Source: Bacillota bacterium (GTDB lineage Bacteria > Bacillota_I > Bacilli_A > Erysipelotrichales > Erysipelotrichaceae). Taken from it: a stretch of 38,223 nt of DNA. The notes under the pieces were generated by a model, which was not told where the DNA came from, ran no database searches, and saw only the letters and a program-made list of their open reading frames with translations. Location: positions 1-38,223 of the forward strand of contig JAEZBR010000010.1 in assembly GCA_023426935.1 (NCBI GenBank), given 5' to 3'. This document shows, piece after piece, positions 16,090 to 25,224 of the stretch. Numbering within the stretch: the first letter of the stretch is position 1; every line of letters starts with the position of its first letter. Both the position numbers and the translations under genes were made by a program.

Positions 16090-17082
16090 ATGGGAGTTAA
16101 TGTAAGAGGAAGAAGTTTCTTAACTTTACTGGATTACACGCCGGAAGAAATAAAGTATTTCTTGGACCTGGCCGCCGAATTCAAGCGGATGAAAGCTGCT
16201 GGCAATCAACATCGTTATTTAGTTGGCAAGAATATCGTTCTGTTATTCGAAAAGACTTCAACTAGAACACGTTGTGCCTTCGAAGTAGCTGGCCGTGATT
16301 TAGGTATGGGAGTTACTTACCTTGATCCGGGTTCTTCCCAGATGGGAAAGAAAGAATCCTTAAGGGATACCGCTTTAGTTTTAGGCAGAATGTTTGATGG
16401 TATCGAATATCGTGGTTATGCTCAGAAAACCGTTGAAGATTTAGCTAAATATTCTGGCGTTCCGGTTTGGAACGGCTTAACGGATGATTTCCATCCGACT
16501 CAGATGTTAGCGGATATTCTCACGGCTCAAGAAAACTTTGGCGATGTTAGAGGCTTAAAGTTAGTCTTCATGGGTGATGCCGGAAACAACGTTGGTAATT
16601 CCTTAATGGTTGTTTGTGCTAAATTAGGAATGCACTTCGTTGCTTGCGGACCGAAAGAATTAATGCCGAGTGCAGAATTACAGGCTAAGTGCAAAGAAAT
16701 CGCTAAGGAAACCGGCGCAGTTGTCGAGACCAGCGAAGATGTCGCTTATGCTTGCAAAGATGCCGATGTCATCTATACGGATATTTGGTTATCCATGGGT
16801 GAGCCGGAAGAATTATGGGCGAAGCGGATTGAACTATTGAAGGGTTATCAGGTTAATAGCAAGGTTATGTCCTATGCTAAACCGACCGCTATCTTCGAAC
16901 ACTGCTTACCGTCTTTCCATGATCGCAACACCACGACCGGTGAACATATTTATGAACAATATAAATTACCGGCAATGGAAGTTACTGATGATGTGTTCTA
17001 TGGCCCACAGGCTAGACAGTTTGATGAAGCTGAGAACCGGATGCATACAATCAAAGCCGTTATGTATGCGACTTTGAAGTAG
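16090..17082 (+). CDS. arcB: Catabolic ornithine carbamoyltransferase
   Basis: Phosphorolyses citrulline to ornithine and carbamoyl phosphate in the ADI pathway. At 330 residues it shows the carbamoyl-phosphate site STRTR (57-61), HPTQ (135-138), DIWLSMGE (231-238) for ornithine binding, and HCLP (271-274). It follows arcA by 25 bases with a purine-rich but weak ribosome site. Context between arcA and arcC makes the catabolic direction the sensible call. Confidence 0.97.
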   Translation: MGVNVRGRSFLTLLDYTPEEIKYFLDLAAEFKRMKAAGNQHRYLVGKNIVLLFEKTSTRTRCAFEVAGRDLGMGVTYLDPGSSQMGKKESLRDTALVLGRMFDGIEYRGYAQKTVEDLAKYSGVPVWNGLTDDFHPTQMLADILTAQENFGDVRGLKLVFMGDAGNNVGNSLMVVCAKLGMHFVACGPKELMPSAELQAKCKEIAKETGAVVETSEDVAYACKDADVIYTDIWLSMGEPEELWAKRIELLKGYQVNSKVMSYAKPTAIFEHCLPSFHDRNTTTGEHIYEQYKLPAMEVTDDVFYGPQARQFDEAENRMHTIKAVMYATLK

Positions 17083-17083
17083 T

Positions 17084-18022
17084 ATGAGCAAACGGATCGT
17101 AATTGCTTTAGGCGGAAATGCTTTGGGAAATACTCCTGAAGAACAGTTGAAATTAGTTAAAGAGACCGCCAAAACGATCGTATCATTAAGTTCCCAGGGC
17201 TACGAAATCATCGTTGGTCATGGTAATGGACCCCAGGTCGGAATGATTAATCTGGCTATGGATTTCTCCGCTAATAACGGTGGTAAGACACCTTATATGC
17301 CTTTCCCGGAATGCGGAGCTATGTCTCAAGGGTATATCGGTTATCATTTACAACAAGCGATTCAGGAAGAGTTACATAAACAACACATTGATAAAGAATG
17401 TGCAACTATCGTTACTCAGGTCGTTGTTGACAAGGATGATCCGGCTTTCCAGAAACCGACTAAACCGGTCGGATCCTTCTATTCGAAAGAAGAAGCGGAT
17501 AAGATTGCTAAGGAAAAAGGTTTCACTTTTGTGGAAGATGCCGGCAGGGGATATCGTAGAGTCGTACCTTCACCGATTCCGCAGCGGATCGTTGAACTAA
17601 AAGTAGTAGAGCAGTTAGTGCAAGCTGGAGATATCGTCATCACGGTTGGTGGCGGTGGCATTCCAGTCATTGAGACCGCCGAAGGCTTAGAAGGCGTGGC
17701 TGCGGTTATCGATAAGGATCGTTCCAGTTCTAAACTGGCCTTAGATATCAAAGCAGATATGTTAGTGATTTTAACCGCTGTTGATCGGGTTTGCATCAAT
17801 TTCAACAAACCGGATCAGAAGGAAGTGGCTAAGATGACGATTGCTGAAGCGAAAGAATACAGTGCTCAGGGTCAATTCGCACCTGGCAGTATGTTGCCGA
17901 AGGTTCAATCCTGTGTCGAATTCGTTTCAAAAAATACCGGTAATGGAGAGGCATTGATCACTTCATTATCCAAAGCTCCGGAAGCTTTAAAAGGGTTGAC
18001 CGGAACGATTATTACTAAGTAG
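17084..18022 (+). CDS. arcC: Carbamate kinase
   Basis: Transfers phosphate from carbamoyl phosphate to ADP, the ATP-yielding step of the ADI pathway. The protein has 312 residues. It opens with RIVIALGGNALG, typical of amino-acid kinase-fold enzymes, and has GHGNGPQVG and the GGGGIPV region further on. The ATG is one base after the arcB stop and has no strong ribosome site of its own, so translational coupling to arcB is likely. Confidence 0.97.
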   Translation: MSKRIVIALGGNALGNTPEEQLKLVKETAKTIVSLSSQGYEIIVGHGNGPQVGMINLAMDFSANNGGKTPYMPFPECGAMSQGYIGYHLQQAIQEELHKQHIDKECATIVTQVVVDKDDPAFQKPTKPVGSFYSKEEADKIAKEKGFTFVEDAGRGYRRVVPSPIPQRIVELKVVEQLVQAGDIVITVGGGGIPVIETAEGLEGVAAVIDKDRSSSKLALDIKADMLVILTAVDRVCINFNKPDQKEVAKMTIAEAKEYSAQGQFAPGSMLPKVQSCVEFVSKNTGNGEALITSLSKAPEALKGLTGTIITK

Positions 18023-18050
18023 GAATTTTCCAACCAAGGAGGGAAAAAGG

Positions 18051-19508
18051 ATGGAAAAGAATAAGAAGAAGCGTTCACTAGGAACGTACAGTATTCTTAT
18101 CATCGTATTGTTATTGGTTGCAGCAGCTTCTTGGATTTTGGCAGGTCAGGGGTACATTGATGCAGACGGAAACGCTGCAGCAGTAAAAGCCGCTACCTTC
18201 GCCGACATCATTATGGCCCCGATTAAGGGTTTCCATAATGCTGGTGATGTTATTGGATTCGTCTTTGTCTTAGGTGCTTTCTTAGGCTTAGTCAATGCCA
18301 CTGGCGCTTTAGAGACTGGTATCCAAGTATTGGTTAAGAAGTTGCATGGTCGTGAAATTGTCTTGATTCCGATTCTTATGTTTATCTTCTCTGTTTGCGG
18401 TACCACTTATGGTATGTGCGAAGAGACCGTCGGCTTCTATATCTTATTAGCAGCCACGATGTTAGCAGCTGGTATGGATCCAATCGTTGGTTGTGCGACC
18501 GTTCTGTTGGGCGCCGGTGTCGGTGTTCTAGGTTCCACGATCAACCCGTTCGCAACGGGCGCGGCTATTTCCGCAGCTGGTGTTGAAGTTAATACGGGTA
18601 TCACGATCGTCTTAGGTTTGATCCTTTGGTTAGTAGCTTATGCAATTGCGACTTGGTATGTTGTTCGCTATGCTAAGAAAGTTAAGAAGGATAAAGGTTC
18701 AACTTTCCTTTCCATGCAGGAAATGGAAGATTGCAAGAAGGCTTATGGCAATGCCGCTAATATTCCGGATACCGTTAAGCTGACTGGCAAACAGAAGGGT
18801 GTATTGGTTCTATTCGCTTTGACTTTCTTAGTCATGATCATCGGATTTATTCCATGGATCGACTTAGGAGTTATCTCGGCTGATGTCGCTGATGCGGGAA
18901 CGCATTGGTCTGCCTTCTTCTCGGGAAATTGCTTCGGTTACTGGTGGTTTGATGATGCTGCTACCTGGTTCTTGGTAATGGGCATTATCATTGGTTTGAT
19001 CGGTATGCCTGATCGTTCTAAGATGGCTGAAGTTATGGTCAAGGGCTTTGCGGATATGATCTCCGTTAACTTAGTTATCGCTTTAGCGAGAGCTACTTCC
19101 GTTTTGATGACCGCTACGGGTTTAGGTACTTGGTTAGTACAAGCTTCCGTTACCGCATTGACCAGTTCTGGTATGTCCGCTGGCTTATTCGGTGGTTTAG
19201 ATTATCTGTTACATATCGGCTTATCCTTCTTAGTACCGTCTTCTTCCGGTTTAGCGGGAATCTCTTCCCCAATCGTATCACCGATCGTTGCCGGAATGGG
19301 TTGGTCAGTAGAAACTTCCATCATGATCTTCGTTGCAGCTAACGGCTTAGTAAACTTAATTACTCCGACCTGCGGCGCAATCATGGGTGGCTTAGCTTTA
19401 GCTAGAGTTCAATACGCAACTTGGGTTAAATGGTCTTGGAAGGTTGTTGTTATGATCGGTGTCGCTTCCGGTATTATCTTAACCGTTGCGATGATGATCT
19501 TAAGCTAG
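18051..19508 (+). CDS. YfcC-family arginine/ornithine antiporter
   Basis: A 485-residue membrane protein with a dozen or so hydrophobic segments, matching the YfcC/ArcD family of basic amino acid exchangers rather than the APC-type ArcD. Family stretches include CGTTYGMCEETVGFY and the late LIPTCGA-like segment NLITPTCGAIMGG. As the last gene of the arc operon it should exchange external arginine for internal ornithine at no energy cost. AGGAGGG precedes the ATG 28 bases after arcC, and a strong terminator follows. The name arcD would be positional. Confidence 0.9.
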   Translation: MEKNKKKRSLGTYSILIIVLLLVAAASWILAGQGYIDADGNAAAVKAATFADIIMAPIKGFHNAGDVIGFVFVLGAFLGLVNATGALETGIQVLVKKLHGREIVLIPILMFIFSVCGTTYGMCEETVGFYILLAATMLAAGMDPIVGCATVLLGAGVGVLGSTINPFATGAAISAAGVEVNTGITIVLGLILWLVAYAIATWYVVRYAKKVKKDKGSTFLSMQEMEDCKKAYGNAANIPDTVKLTGKQKGVLVLFALTFLVMIIGFIPWIDLGVISADVADAGTHWSAFFSGNCFGYWWFDDAATWFLVMGIIIGLIGMPDRSKMAEVMVKGFADMISVNLVIALARATSVLMTATGLGTWLVQASVTALTSSGMSAGLFGGLDYLLHIGLSFLVPSSSGLAGISSPIVSPIVAGMGWSVETSIMIFVAANGLVNLITPTCGAIMGGLALARVQYATWVKWSWKVVVMIGVASGIILTVAMMILS

Positions 19509-19533
19509 TCTCTCTTTCTTACTTATAAACGTT

Positions 19534-19563
19534 AAAACCAGCTTTAATCGGCTGGTTTTTCGT
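19534..19563 (+). terminator. Intrinsic terminator of the arc operon
   Basis: AAAACCAGC (19534-19542) and GCTGGTTTT (19551-19559) form a 9-bp perfect stem with an eight-base loop running into further T. It closes arcABC-antiporter ahead of the AraC-type gene. Confidence 0.88.
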
Positions 19564-19591
19564 TGTCTTAAATTAAGATAAAAGGTAGAAT
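19563..19591 (+). promoter_or_regulatory. Promoter of the AraC-type regulator
   Basis: TTGTCT (19563-19568), a 17-base spacer and TAGAAT (19586-19591). The -10 ends nine bases before the ATG, so the leader would be only a few bases and would cut into the AGGAG that stands two bases from the ATG. Confidence 0.5.
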
Positions 19592-19600
19592 AGAGGAGCA

Positions 19601-20899
19601 ATGAGTAAACTAGCTACCTGGCAAGAGGGATATGCATCTTCACAAGATCGAGGTAAATTCTGTTCCTTTGATTATGAAGTGATCGAAGCCCATACTAAAG
19701 CCTTAATGCATCAAGCCGCGAGGTTCTTATATTTCAAAAAAGGTAAAGGTATTATCGATATCGATGGAGTGCAATATAAGATCATTCCTAACACTTTGAT
19801 CGCCATCACGCCCTGGGAGATCACCAACGTGATTCAGGTCGTTGAGACGATGCAACTAATTAAGATCGTCTATGATTATTCTTACTTAAATGAGAACTTA
19901 AAAACGAACTATGACTCGGAAACGGAAACTGGGGAATTATTAAGGATCTTAGGTTCCCAACCGGCCTTGTATTTAGATTCCCAACAAGCTAAGGAAGTCG
20001 AATTGATCTTAGATCAGTTAAGGGAAGAATTAGGCGTAGAATCGACTTTGATCACTCCTAAGGATCGTCCTTTGACTTCGATCTATACGATCTGTAAATT
20101 ATCGGAGTTAATGGTACTATATTTACGCTTTATTCAATATAACAATAAGAACGATACTGATATTAATGTCGAAGATAAACAAAAGGGTAATGAATATGCG
20201 ATCTTGAGTTATATTTATGCTCATTCCGCGGAGAAACTAACGATCGAGAAGATCTCAAAAGTTTTCTTTATGTCCGAATCTTCGGTCAGTAAAGCTATCA
20301 ATGATTTAACCGGTTCTTCTTTCGTTACCGTTATTAATAATATCCGAATCGAGAAGGCGACGGCTTATCTGACCCATACTGATCTGACTTTAGATGAGAT
20401 CGCCACTTTAACCGGCTTTGTGGATGCTTCGCATATCTCTAAACACTTTTCTAGCAATGCGGGGATCACCCCGATGGAATATCGGCGGATCTATCAGAAG
20501 ACTAAGATCGGTTATTCCCATACGAATAAAGATATCGCCTTTGCGGTTACTGATTACTTGTATAAAAACTATGCGACCGAAAAATTGAATGCGGAAAAAG
20601 TCGCTCAAGAATTTCAAGTTTCCGTCGCAGAATTAAACCGTTCGTTATTGTATTACAATGAGAAAAGTTTCGATAATTTACTCAATTTTATTCGCATCAA
20701 TAAAGCGGCGGAATTATTAGCTTCTTCCGATGAAACGATTACGGCGATTGCGATCGAAGTAGGCTATAGCAATATCAAGACCTTTAATTTAAATTTCTAT
20801 AAGTATGAAGAAATGAATCCGACCGAATTTAGAAAATCGATCACTTTCCAAAGAAGTGACGGTAGTGAGGAGAACCATGAAAACGATAACCGATTATGA
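19601..20899 (+). CDS. AraC/XylS-type regulator with two tandem HTH modules
   Basis: Transcription factor of 432 residues. Residues 20-95 look like an AraC cupin-type sensor (IEAHTKALMHQAARFLYFKK, then the PNTLIAITPWE strand pattern). Residues 198-299 form a complete AraC double-HTH domain (KLTIEKISKVFFMSES, then TLDEIATLTGFVDASHISKHF and GITPMEYRR). Residues 312-412 form a second, more diverged copy (KLNAEKVAQEFQVSVAEL, then TITAIAIEVGYSNIKTFNLNF and NPTEFRK). Most AraC proteins have one such domain. Its location after the arc operon suggests control of arginine genes or of the downstream gene it overlaps; neither is shown. Confidence 0.88.
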   Translation: MSKLATWQEGYASSQDRGKFCSFDYEVIEAHTKALMHQAARFLYFKKGKGIIDIDGVQYKIIPNTLIAITPWEITNVIQVVETMQLIKIVYDYSYLNENLKTNYDSETETGELLRILGSQPALYLDSQQAKEVELILDQLREELGVESTLITPKDRPLTSIYTICKLSELMVLYLRFIQYNNKNDTDINVEDKQKGNEYAILSYIYAHSAEKLTIEKISKVFFMSESSVSKAINDLTGSSFVTVINNIRIEKATAYLTHTDLTLDEIATLTGFVDASHISKHFSSNAGITPMEYRRIYQKTKIGYSHTNKDIAFAVTDYLYKNYATEKLNAEKVAQEFQVSVAELNRSLLYYNEKSFDNLLNFIRINKAAELLASSDETITAIAIEVGYSNIKTFNLNFYKYEEMNPTEFRKSITFQRSDGSEENHENDNRL

Positions 20900-22067
20900 T
20901 CAAGCTTTAAAAGTTCAGTTAGAGACGACTGTTGTGGAAGTAAAGAAAGATAATGAAGGTTACTGGCATTCTTTCCAAGAAACGATTTTTTATCCGGAAA
21001 GTGGCGGAATGTTGGCCGATGAAGGAACGATTAATAATCTTGAAGTTCTTAACTTAAAGAAGGAAGACGGGATTGTTTGGCATCTTCTCAAGGAAGAATT
21101 AAAAGGTACCGTATCGATGCAGGTGAATTATGAGATAAGACTAAATCATATTCAGGCTCATAGTACTCAACATTTAATCAGTGCTTTATTTATCAAGAAT
21201 TATCAGATCCAAACGAAGTCTCATCACTATTTAAGTGACGGGAATTGTGACTTGGATCTCGATACGAATGAATTAACTAAAGAACAGTTAGATAAGATCG
21301 AGAAGGAAGCTAATGAGATCATTCTCGAAGATGTTCCTTATAATATCTCTTACCTGACTAAGGAAGAAGCGGAGAAATATACCGATGATTTTTCCGACTA
21401 TGAAGATCTGACTAAATTCCGTTTAGTCAGTATTCCGCATCTCGATAATAACCTTTGCGGCTGTCCCCATGTTCCCAGTTCCCGCTATTTACGAGGAATT
21501 AATTTATTAAGTTGGTATAAGATTGCCGGTGGGGTGAAAGTAATCATCAGCTGCGGCGATCATTTGATTAATCAAGCTCATGAACAATTCGATTTATTGA
21601 ATGAAACTTCGACTTTATTGAGTTCTACTTTTATTGAGATTCCTAACGCGATTAATAAATTAAAAGATAATTTAGTTACAAGTGAAAAGAAGTATACCGT
21701 CTTGCATTCAAAGTATTTAGAATCTCTATCCGATAGTAAGATCGCTAAGTTTAGTAAGGATTCAATTAATTATCTTAATGAGACCTATACCGATCTTTCC
21801 GGCAAAGATCTCAGTTTCTTAGTAAGTAGATACTGTGCCCAAGAGAAAGTCATCGTTACCTTAGTAGCTTTGAACCCAGATAACACCTGTACTATCATGC
21901 TAGGTACTTCAAAAGATATAACTAATATCTCCTTATCTGATTTACTAAAGGAATTGAAGGAGAAGTATCAGCTTAGAGGTGGCGGTAATCCGCATTTCAT
22001 TTCGATCTCCACAACTTATTCCGAAGAATTAATGAATGAGATAAAAGATAAATTAAAGAAGGCTTAG
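20877..22067 (+). CDS. Alanyl-tRNA editing protein (AlaX-like, with DHHA1-like C-domain)
   Basis: Stand-alone relative of the AlaRS editing domain, expected to hydrolyse mischarged tRNA-Ala. Starting at 20877 (GAGGAG just upstream) it has 396 residues. YPESGG (39-44) is the usual N-terminal signature; the zinc site is His95-x3-His99 in HSTQH and Cys194-x3-His198 in CGCPH. A central helical part (about 230-300) leads to a C-terminal region with RGGGNPHF, the glycine-rich motif of DHHA1 domains. It overlaps the araC-type gene by 23 bases and is likely cotranscribed with it. The window also encodes full-length AlaRS with its own editing site. Confidence 0.85.
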   Translation: MKTITDYDQALKVQLETTVVEVKKDNEGYWHSFQETIFYPESGGMLADEGTINNLEVLNLKKEDGIVWHLLKEELKGTVSMQVNYEIRLNHIQAHSTQHLISALFIKNYQIQTKSHHYLSDGNCDLDLDTNELTKEQLDKIEKEANEIILEDVPYNISYLTKEEAEKYTDDFSDYEDLTKFRLVSIPHLDNNLCGCPHVPSSRYLRGINLLSWYKIAGGVKVIISCGDHLINQAHEQFDLLNETSTLLSSTFIEIPNAINKLKDNLVTSEKKYTVLHSKYLESLSDSKIAKFSKDSINYLNETYTDLSGKDLSFLVSRYCAQEKVIVTLVALNPDNTCTIMLGTSKDITNISLSDLLKELKEKYQLRGGGNPHFISISTTYSEELMNEIKDKLKKA

Positions 22068-22070
22068 AAA

Positions 22071-22430
22071 ATGACTGACATCGAAAAGTTATCCCTAATA
22101 GTAAAAGATTTCTGTGAAGCCAGGGATTGGGATCAGTTTCATGATCCCAAGGAACTTTCGATTGGCATGTCGACCGAAGCGAATGAACTACTAGAGATTT
22201 TTAGGTTCAAAACTAAGGATCAGATGAATGAGATGATGAAAGACCCCAAGATCCGTAATGAAGTATCCGGAGAATTAGCGGATGTGTTCTATTTCTTATT
22301 GCGTTTTTCCCAGATGAATAATTTCGACCTGGAGAAATGTTTGCTGGATAAGATGGAAAAGAATAAAGAAAGATATACCGTTGAGAAGTATAAGGGAAAC
22401 AATAAGAAGTATTCCGAGGATAATAAATGA
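22071..22430 (+). CDS. MazG-like nucleotide pyrophosphohydrolase
   Basis: Small all-alpha NTP pyrophosphatase, 119 residues, of the MazG/dCTPase type that removes noncanonical or excess (d)NTPs. The metal-binding acidic motif reads STEANELLEIF (34-44, with Glu36, Glu39 and Glu42) and later SGELADVFYFLL (66-77, with Glu68 and Asp71). It follows the editing gene by three bases, and its stop overlaps the next ATG (ATGA), tying it to the GIY-YIG/DUF2075 protein. Its base composition is like the core genes, unlike most of the next gene. Confidence 0.88.
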   Translation: MTDIEKLSLIVKDFCEARDWDQFHDPKELSIGMSTEANELLEIFRFKTKDQMNEMMKDPKIRNEVSGELADVFYFLLRFSQMNNFDLEKCLLDKMEKNKERYTVEKYKGNNKKYSEDNK

Positions 22431-24226
22431 CCGAGATCAAAGATTTAGCGCTTGAAGTCGAATGCATCGAAGATACAAAAGAAGGATTGGAAAAATTAGT
22501 TAAAAATTTAGATTCAGATGCTATTAAGAAAAAGCTTCTTTTAGATTATCCCACAGTTTATATTCACAATTGGAAAGACTCCGACAAATATGAAGTTTAT
22601 ATCGGAGAGACCAATGATATCGTAAAACGAACAACGCAACATCTTGAAGAATCGAAAAATACAAATAATACAAAGGTTTGGGAACATCAACTGTCAGATA
22701 AAAATGACGCGAGATTATTTATTATTGGTCATGAACTATTTAATAAATCGTTAACTTTAGATGTAGAGAATAAAATGTTGCAGTATATGATTTGTATTGA
22801 TAAAGTTAAAAAAGCACATAATCTTCGTGGTAATCCACAAAATAAGTATTATACCGAAGATCAGCTAAACGCTGTTTTTAGTGAAATATGGGAAAAATTG
22901 CGGGAAAAAGATGAAAGTTTATTTCCTTCAGAAAAACAAATAAAGGATTCTGCAATATTCAAAGCCTCGCCGCTTCACAAACTAACAGCAGAACAAGAAG
23001 ATGCGCAAAACAGAATATTGCAAAAGATTTTTGAATGTTTAGAAACTAATAGTGAAGAACATCAATTGATTTTTGTTGAAGGAGAAGCTGGTACTGGAAA
23101 AACAGTTTTAACAAGTAGTACTTTTTATGAAATTCATCGTGAATTTGAAGAAAAAAAGATACTTCAATCAGATGGAGACAAATTACCAACTAGTTTAAAA
23201 TGTTGTTTAATGGTTAATCATGAAGAACAAATCACAGTTTATAAACAAATAGTCGAGAAATTAGGATTAGAGTATAAGTATGGTAAAAATATTGTTTGTA
23301 GACCAACAACATTTATTAATTCTTCTGTAAGCTCAAAAGAGCCAATTGATGTGGCATTTATTGATGAAGGACATCTATTATGGACGCAGGGAAAACAAGG
23401 ATATACTGGTCATAATCAATTGCAAGACATTATCGATAGATCAAAAGTTACAGTAGTAATGTTTGATAAAAATCAAGTATTGGAAACTACTCAATATTGG
23501 GAAGATAATTTATTGAAGAAATATCGTAAATTGTCAGAAAGGCAAAAGAATTTAATTCCGTTACATCAACAACTTCGGATACAAGCTAGTCATGAGGTTG
23601 TTCATTGGATTGATAGATTTACAGAAGAACGAAAAATTGACAAAATACCTCGTGATAATAAGTATGAAATTAAAATTTTTGATACACCAGATGATATGGA
23701 TTTTGAAATTGAAAAAAAAGTAAAAGATGAAAAATGTAGTCTTTCTAGATTAGTTTCCACATTCGATTGGGAATATATAAAAAAGAGTAGACCATCTAAT
23801 AATGAAAAGTATTGGGAAGTATCTATTAATGGATGGCATCGACCTTGGAATAAAGAGATTCAGCGTGATTATAGTAGAAGTGACAAAATGAAAATCAAAT
23901 CTATGCCATGGGCTGAACAACCTGATACACTTGGTGAAGTAGGTTCTACTTATACAATACAGGGATTTGATTTAAACTATGTGGGGGTAATTTTAGGCCC
24001 GTCAGTTCAATATCATGATGGAGAAATAGTTTTTGTACCAAGCAAGAGTTATAAAGAAAAAGCAACTCAAAATAGAACTTTATCAGATGGCTCAAAAAGA
24101 AAATTCGGAGCCGAGTTACTTCAGCACGAAGTAAGAGTTCTCATGACTAGGGGTATAAACGGGCTTTACATTTATGCTTACGATGATGCCTTAAGAGAAG
24201 CTTTAAAGAAAGCCGCAATGGACTAA
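22427..24226 (+). CDS. GIY-YIG nuclease domain fused to DUF2075 P-loop NTPase
   Basis: A 599-residue two-domain protein. Residues 41-120 carry a GIY-YIG nuclease pattern: TVYIHN (43-48), YEVYIGETNDIVKRTTQH (55-72) with Tyr58, Arg68 and His72, and a later Glu114. Residues 210-590 match a DUF2075/SF1-like NTPase: Walker A GEAGTGKT (219-226), Walker B FIDEGH (311-316), and C-terminal GSTYTIQGFDLNYVGVILG and LMTRGINGLYIY. The gene is clearly AT-richer than its neighbours except at its two ends, which suggests horizontal transfer. A role in nucleic acid defence or repair is plausible but unproved. Confidence 0.85.
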   Translation: MTEIKDLALEVECIEDTKEGLEKLVKNLDSDAIKKKLLLDYPTVYIHNWKDSDKYEVYIGETNDIVKRTTQHLEESKNTNNTKVWEHQLSDKNDARLFIIGHELFNKSLTLDVENKMLQYMICIDKVKKAHNLRGNPQNKYYTEDQLNAVFSEIWEKLREKDESLFPSEKQIKDSAIFKASPLHKLTAEQEDAQNRILQKIFECLETNSEEHQLIFVEGEAGTGKTVLTSSTFYEIHREFEEKKILQSDGDKLPTSLKCCLMVNHEEQITVYKQIVEKLGLEYKYGKNIVCRPTTFINSSVSSKEPIDVAFIDEGHLLWTQGKQGYTGHNQLQDIIDRSKVTVVMFDKNQVLETTQYWEDNLLKKYRKLSERQKNLIPLHQQLRIQASHEVVHWIDRFTEERKIDKIPRDNKYEIKIFDTPDDMDFEIEKKVKDEKCSLSRLVSTFDWEYIKKSRPSNNEKYWEVSINGWHRPWNKEIQRDYSRSDKMKIKSMPWAEQPDTLGEVGSTYTIQGFDLNYVGVILGPSVQYHDGEIVFVPSKSYKEKATQNRTLSDGSKRKFGAELLQHEVRVLMTRGINGLYIYAYDDALREALKKAAMD

Positions 24227-24304
24227 AGTATTAATTTAAAATATTCGTCATCGTATATAAGAACATCAAAGTTTTGATTCTTAACTTGATTATAGGAGGA
24301 AACG

Positions 24305-24541
24305 ATGAACAAGAAAAACTTAAAATTACTCTACCTTAATTCCTTTATTATTTCCTTTATCGCTTTAGTTGTAGGTGCGAGTTTTCATGGTTATCGCAGC
24401 CATCCGGAAAATGTTATTAATTATAATCTAGGAGTTAAGATGGGGATCTTGATGATAATTATCTTTATCGTCTTCTTGATTAGTGGATTAATATTTTTAA
24501 CTCTTTATTTAAGGAAGAATAAAACAGGGAGGGAACAATGA
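24305..24541 (+). CDS. Small membrane protein of unknown function
   Basis: A 78-residue protein with two hydrophobic helices (about 9-27 and 46-69), a short polar loop and a basic C-terminal tail. AGGAGG precedes the ATG. The stop overlaps the next start (ATGA), so it is in one unit with the RibD-like gene. I do not recognise a family. Confidence 0.7.
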   Translation: MNKKNLKLLYLNSFIISFIALVVGASFHGYRSHPENVINYNLGVKMGILMIIIFIVFLISGLIFLTLYLRKNKTGREQ

Positions 24542-25213
24542 GACCGGTAACTAATCTATTTATGTTAATGAGTGTTGATGGGAAAATCAGCACCGGGCAA
24601 ACCGATAATATGGATGTAGATAAAGATTTTCCTAAACTATCCGGAGTTAAAGAAGGCTTGAGTCAATACTATGAAATCGAACAGACTAAGGGAATGTGGT
24701 ATCTCAATTCCGGTCGGGTTCAGGAAAAGATGGGTGTAAATGAAAAAGAAATCCCAGATCATTGCTGGGGAATCAACTTTGTTGGATAATAAGCATCTAA
24801 AGAAACACGGGATCGAATACTTCGCGGCGATTTCGAAAGATCTATTCATCGTAACTTCCAATCCCCAACATCCAGCTTATTCCGTCAAGAAAGATAATGT
24901 TCATATTCTTTATTATCCTAAGCTTGATTTAAAGAAGATGATGGAAGATCTCTATGATAAGTATTCCTGCCACGAATTGACGATTCAGTCCGGATCGACT
25001 TTGAATGCGGAATTTATGCATCACAAATTAATTGATTATCTGGATGTAGTAGTTGCTCCGATCTTAATTGGCGGCGATAATACTTCTTCATTGATCGGCG
25101 GAGAATCACTGAAGAATGAAACCGAATTAAGTAAACTAGGGATCTTGAAGCTTGAAGAGGCAGAAACCTTAAAAGATTCCTACCTGAGATTAAAATATAA
25201 AGTTATTGGATAA
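24538..25213 (+). pseudogene. RibD C-terminal/DHFR-like reductase gene with a frameshift
   Basis: The first frame gives NLFMLMSVDGKISTGQTDN, typical of RibD-C reductases, and ends at a stop near 24787 after GINFVG. A second frame picks up at once as LLDNKHLKKHGIEYFA and runs to 25213 with the expected end (HHKLIDYLDVVVAPILIGG). Both parts belong to one NADPH-dependent pyrimidine-type reductase of about 225 residues. One inserted or two missing bases near 24775 explain the break. It is either a recent pseudogene or a sequence error; there is no long homopolymer at the site. Confidence 0.8.
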
Positions 25214-25224
25214 TTAACGACTGA

